From: Blastomussa wellsi
Taxonomy: Eukaryota; Cnidaria; Anthozoa; Scleractinia; Plerogyridae
Assembly (NCBI GenBank): GCA_947652115.1
Contig: OX393562.1
Span: 21,442,332-21,506,331, forward strand
Direction: 5' to 3'
DNA length: 64,000 bases
The notes below the pieces were generated by a model. It had not been told where the DNA came from. It ran no database searches and saw only the letters and a list, made by a program, of their open reading frames with translations. Made by a program: the position numbers and the translations under genes. This document shows positions 62,001 through 64,000 of this stretch, piece by piece (the first letter of the stretch is position 1; every line of letters starts with the position of its first letter).

Positions 62001-63849
62001 TGGTGCTCTTGTATATCCATTTTTATAGTTTTGGTGGCTAGGGGCATTGTTTCTGTTGTTTGCTGAATTGGTCTCTGGAAGGGCCAGGACCAGGGATTTC
62101 AAAATGTTTTGAAGTATGCGTCAGTGGCTGTTAGAGTAGGCAGCTGTTATAAATGAGCTTTTTTGTCGCAAGCTGAATGCTATGGCCGATGTAGCCAGTG
62201 GCATAATAGTCATGTAACCAGTGGAACTCTGGCAGTCGCTGGGTTATTTTGAAACCCCTGCAGGCCATTTCAGGCTGGCACCAGAAATTTTGTCAGGTTG
62301 CCCCAATACAATTAATGAGTACCAATGTATACTGATTCAGTTAAAAATTGTGTGAATTTTGTTTTCTCAGCACTAAATGGCTAACAAATTACACATGTTT
62401 TTGGGGAAATTTAATGCTAAAAATCAATAACAACATTTTTAACTGACTTGATCATTGGCACTGCACAGTTGGAACCATAATTACTGTGAACTAACTTATA
62501 CTACGTACAGGGCAAATGAGACAGGAACTGTGAACTGTGTTGTGTTTTCTCCATGAACACAAAACAAAGGTACCAAAAGAAACCCCATTACTAACAAGAG
62601 CTCAAAAGTAAGCTTAACATAAATTACAAAAAGCAAAACCTCTTTCCTGACAGGGCCTAAATAAAGGGCTCCTTATATAAAGGAGATTTTTTTGGCATCT
62701 AATATTGCTACCCAAGAGGTGACCCACAAGGACAGCTAACAAGTGGCATTCTTATTGAAAGCCCTGTATCATAATCATTAACATCTTCACCTTGTTCTTT
62801 AAGTGGGATCCTGGTTGTATTAAATGTTTTCCTGAATTGTTCTGAACAAAGTGGGATGATACCCATGGCAAATTGCTGCAAACAAAAAAAATACAGCTGC
62901 ATTAGAGCGAGTTTCACTTGAGTGTCATAACACAAAAACCAAAGCAATTACTTTCAAATTGGTCACTCACAAAGGACGGACACAATCCAGTGATCCAATG
63001 AAAACATGATTTGGAAGTAATAACACGTAGCCAACACAAAAATGTGGAAAAACGTGCACTCTCAAGTCATGATTGGTTTTGGTTGTACTCTTGATTGGTT
63101 GAAAAAGTGGAACATGATTTCTGAACCAATCACTGAGCGACACAATGCAAAACCAAAGCATGCTCTAACGCATGTTCCATATACAACACAAGTGGTATTT
63201 ACTCTAAGTCAGTGTTTGAACCTAGCTAGTGGCCTATCAGGTGGTAGGTTATCCTGCTTCACTTAGCATTAAGCAATTAGGAGTATCTCTACTCCCCCTG
63301 GATGAGATGCGTGCCCATCACATGGCTACCCTCAGTTAAATTCCCCAGTGTTCATTTGTATACAGTCATTTACCTGGGTGAAGGGAGGCACTACTAAAGT
63401 GTCTTACCCAAGAACACAACACAGTGCTCCAACCAGGCCTTGAATCTGGGCCCCTCGATCCCAAGTCCAGCACACCAACCATTACGCCACTGAGCCTGCC
63501 CACAGAGCTTGTTGTGTAATTGAAATTAAAAAAAACATTGAAAATCTTTGAAATGCCACCCTTCTTCAAGCCCTAGCTGGGGAACTGCATTGTGTTCTTC
63601 GCAAAGACACTCAACTCTCGCAGTGCCTCTCTCCACCCCGGTCTATAAATGGGTACCGGCGAAATAATAAAATAATGAAACCAGCCTTTTGTTTCTTAAT
63701 CAAATGTTTCAGACCACTTAAATGATATTTAAAGCAACACTTACTGGTTCTAACTTTTCCTTGAAGATTTGTTTCCTGTACAAGAACATGGAATGGATCA
63801 TGTTGGCTGTCCTTGCACTTTGGATTTGTGAAGGGACCTTTACAGAATC
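50067..63849 (-). CDS. CPT1: Carnitine O-palmitoyltransferase 1, 3' part (21 exons); 5' end beyond the window
   Basis: CPT1 moves long-chain acyl groups from CoA to carnitine on the mitochondrial outer membrane, the controlled first step of fatty-acid import for beta-oxidation. Exons (5' to 3'): 63849-63745, 62875-62791, 60578-60464, 59340-59260, 58710-58635, 58105-58058, 57306-57199, 56448-56423, 56284-56219, 55112-55028, 54393-54306, 53945-53915, 53469-53424, 52781-52729, 52605-52524, 52348-52270, 52158-52085, 51999-51964, 51644-51567, 50930-50838, 50132-50067. They total 1521 nt (506 aa plus stop) with matching phases. Motifs: '[18 protein letters not shown]', 'AEHSWADAPIV' with the catalytic His, '[20 protein letters not shown]', 'KLSTSQ', '[17 protein letters not shown]'. 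Against about 773 aa in vertebrate CPT1, some 265 residues, with the two membrane segments, lie off the right edge. The fit is clearly CPT1 rather than CPT2. Confidence 0.93.
50240..50405. repeat. Inverted repeats near the CPT1 3' end
   Basis: 'tcttgatagcgaggc' at about 50332 pairs with 'gcctcgctatcaagct' at about 50404, with 'aggacgcaaacaaa' and 'tttgtgtcct' inside. Just upstream 'gacaaactagg' pairs with 'cctagtttgcc' (about 50240-50315). Likely MITE remnants in the last CPT1 intron. Confidence 0.65.
50446..50546 (-). mobile_element. Copy of the 100-bp hammerhead-like element (reverse)
   Basis: Begins 'tcgctccgacgaagggctaa' and ends 'ataaacccaaattatat'. Same family as 18138, 29999 and 47502. 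Carries the hammerhead-like core in the plus-strand direction (CCGACGA ... GAAA, ACGTC). In the last CPT1 intron. Confidence 0.75.
50600..50758. mobile_element. MITE-like inverted repeat, about 158 bp
   Basis: 'tagactacgagatgtcccc' at the left pairs with 'gggactgctcgtagtcta' at the right. The middle has 'cctgggagacgcg' against 'ggcgcatctcccagg'. Located in the last CPT1 intron. Confidence 0.7.
50838..51644 (-). CDS. CPT1: CPT1 exons 19-20: C-terminal active-site signature
   Basis: Exon 51644-51567 ends 'KTAGGGFGP' and exon 50930-50838 begins '[20 protein letters not shown]', the signature near the acyl-CoA/carnitine site. The last exon (50132-50067) encodes '[18 protein letters not shown]' and the stop. 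Confidence 0.92.
52414..52447. repeat. (ATCA)n short tandem repeat
   Basis: 'aatcaatcaatcaatcaatc' followed by 'gattgatcgatca', so the run is partly self-complementary. In a CPT1 intron. Confidence 0.8.
53100..53350 (-). mobile_element. tRNA-derived SINE, family B (reverse)
   Basis: Reverse complement shows A-box 'tggcctaatggttagtgcgc', B-box-like 'ccaggttcaagcc' and the body 'ctcttcacccaggtgtataa'. In a CPT1 intron. Confidence 0.75.
56423..56448 (-). CDS. CPT1: CPT1 26-bp micro-exon with the catalytic histidine
   Basis: Encodes 'FGVTAEHS' plus two bases of the next Trp codon, which the following exon (56284-56219, '[13 protein letters not shown]') completes. The His of AEHSWADAP is the general base of carnitine acyltransferases. 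AG acceptor and GTATGT donor are both present. Confidence 0.88.
56775..56820 (-). mobile_element. Retroelement 3' end with (TATCT)n-like tail
   Basis: 'agataagataagataagata' followed by 'ggataactttatttata', the pattern left by LINE or SINE insertion read on the minus strand. The body could not be assigned. A run of G's ('ggggggtggggggggggtg') lies just before it at about 56704. Confidence 0.45.
57199..57306 (-). CDS. CPT1: CPT1 exon: '[10 protein letters not shown]' segment
   Basis: Reads '[20 protein letters not shown]', matching the 'WFDKSFTFVVFKNG' segment of CPT1 just ahead of the catalytic exon. In phase 0 on both sides. Confidence 0.9.
58797..59225 (+). mobile_element. tRNA-derived SINE, family B, diverged and interrupted
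   Basis: Head 'gaactaacagttagtgtgct', B-box-like 'atttcgaaccctgg', body 'cccaggtatataaatgggta' and end 'ctgatgggccactgggctt'. About 150 bp of other sequence lies within the body. In a CPT1 intron. Confidence 0.7.
60600..61590 (+). mobile_element. LINE reverse-transcriptase 3' part, decayed
   Basis: Plus-strand ORFs 60549-61100 and 61225-61467 give consecutive parts of a non-LTR reverse transcriptase: '[17 protein letters not shown]', '[20 protein letters not shown]', '[12 protein letters not shown]', then '[14 protein letters not shown]', '[18 protein letters not shown]'. The YADD-containing palm is missing, and a stop and a shift separate the parts. An (ATG)n-type tail stands at about 61575-61590. 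It lies in a CPT1 intron, on the opposite strand. Confidence 0.85.
63000..63185. other. Repeat-like intronic stretch
   Basis: Contains inverted neighbours such as 'ttgattggttgaaaaagtgg' and 'gaaccaatca'. A similar mix ('tgattggtttaaaatctcgc', 'caaccaatcagg') stands at 51112-51170. Possibly two copies of one MITE; weak. Confidence 0.35.
63225..63515 (-). mobile_element. tRNA-derived SINE, family B (reverse)
   Basis: Reverse complement has 'cagtggcgtaatggttggtg' (A box), 'ggcccagattcaaggcc' (B box region), 'cctcccttcacccaggtaa' and the '(c)tgataggccact' end. In the first CPT1 intron of the window. Confidence 0.75.
63560..63665 (+). mobile_element. tRNA-derived SINE, family B, partial
   Basis: Body only: 'gccctagctggggaactgca', 'gtgcctctctccaccccggt', 'tataaatgggtaccggcg'. 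It lies about 45 bp from the reverse copy, so the two form an inverted pair. Confidence 0.65.
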
Positions 63850-64000
63850 CTAAACAATGACCAAAAGAACACTTACACTTACACTTTGCAAAAAAGCCCC
63901 TTTAAAAGAATGATGTGCGTGTCAACTTCCAATTATAAAAGTTAATGGCTTAACTTTCAGTTCAAGCAGTATTAACATCAAGTATAGAAATTCATAAATG

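Overview
The window looks like an animal nuclear genome, most likely an anthozoan cnidarian of the stony-coral type. That taxon is inferred from the gene structures (many short exons, GT-AG introns) and the repeat types (AAT-rich microsatellites, hammerhead-like Penelope-type remnants, short foldback elements, tRNA-derived SINEs); I could not test it. All three genes I can assemble lie on the minus strand.

Layout from left to right. (1) 1-9664: a two-exon rhodopsin-like GPCR (4271 down to 2472, 334 aa) in otherwise non-coding DNA with a LINE 3' tail, a perfect hairpin, two long TAA microsatellites and a short tandem repeat. (2) 9665 to about 43557: a full-length senataxin-like SF1 RNA/DNA helicase. 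I joined 27 exons whose phases agree at every junction, giving about 2826 codons. The order is an N-terminal CxxC/CYCxxC segment, a helical N-terminal region, a disordered middle with an 11-residue repeat array, a duplicated 96-residue block and a SUMO-interaction-like motif, the helicase core with motifs I to VI, and an Arg/Asp/His-rich tail. Its introns hold many repeats, most of all the 5.8 kb intron at 15468-21299. (3) about 43.6-50.0 kb: intergenic DNA with small transposon remnants, a Penelope-type GIY-YIG endonuclease fragment and a 203-bp inverted-repeat element with a perfect 9-bp target duplication. (4) 50067-63849: the 3' two thirds of a carnitine O-palmitoyltransferase 1 gene (21 exons, 506 codons plus stop). 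Its N-terminus lies beyond the right edge. A LINE reverse-transcriptase fragment and several tRNA-derived SINEs sit in its introns.

The three genes have no obvious common pathway: a membrane receptor, a nuclear R-loop/transcription-termination helicase and a mitochondrial outer-membrane acyltransferase. I did not find a new multi-gene system. The most unusual items are (a) a 100-bp element carrying a hammerhead-ribozyme-like core, present in four places, one flanked by a perfect 10-bp target duplication and one as a near-complete head-to-head palindrome; (b) a second hammerhead-like site at 16146; (c) the repeat-built, SIM-bearing middle and Arg/Asp-rich tail of the senataxin homologue; and (d) a probable GC-AG intron in its helicase core. 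Exon limits were read by eye and may be off by a base or two.
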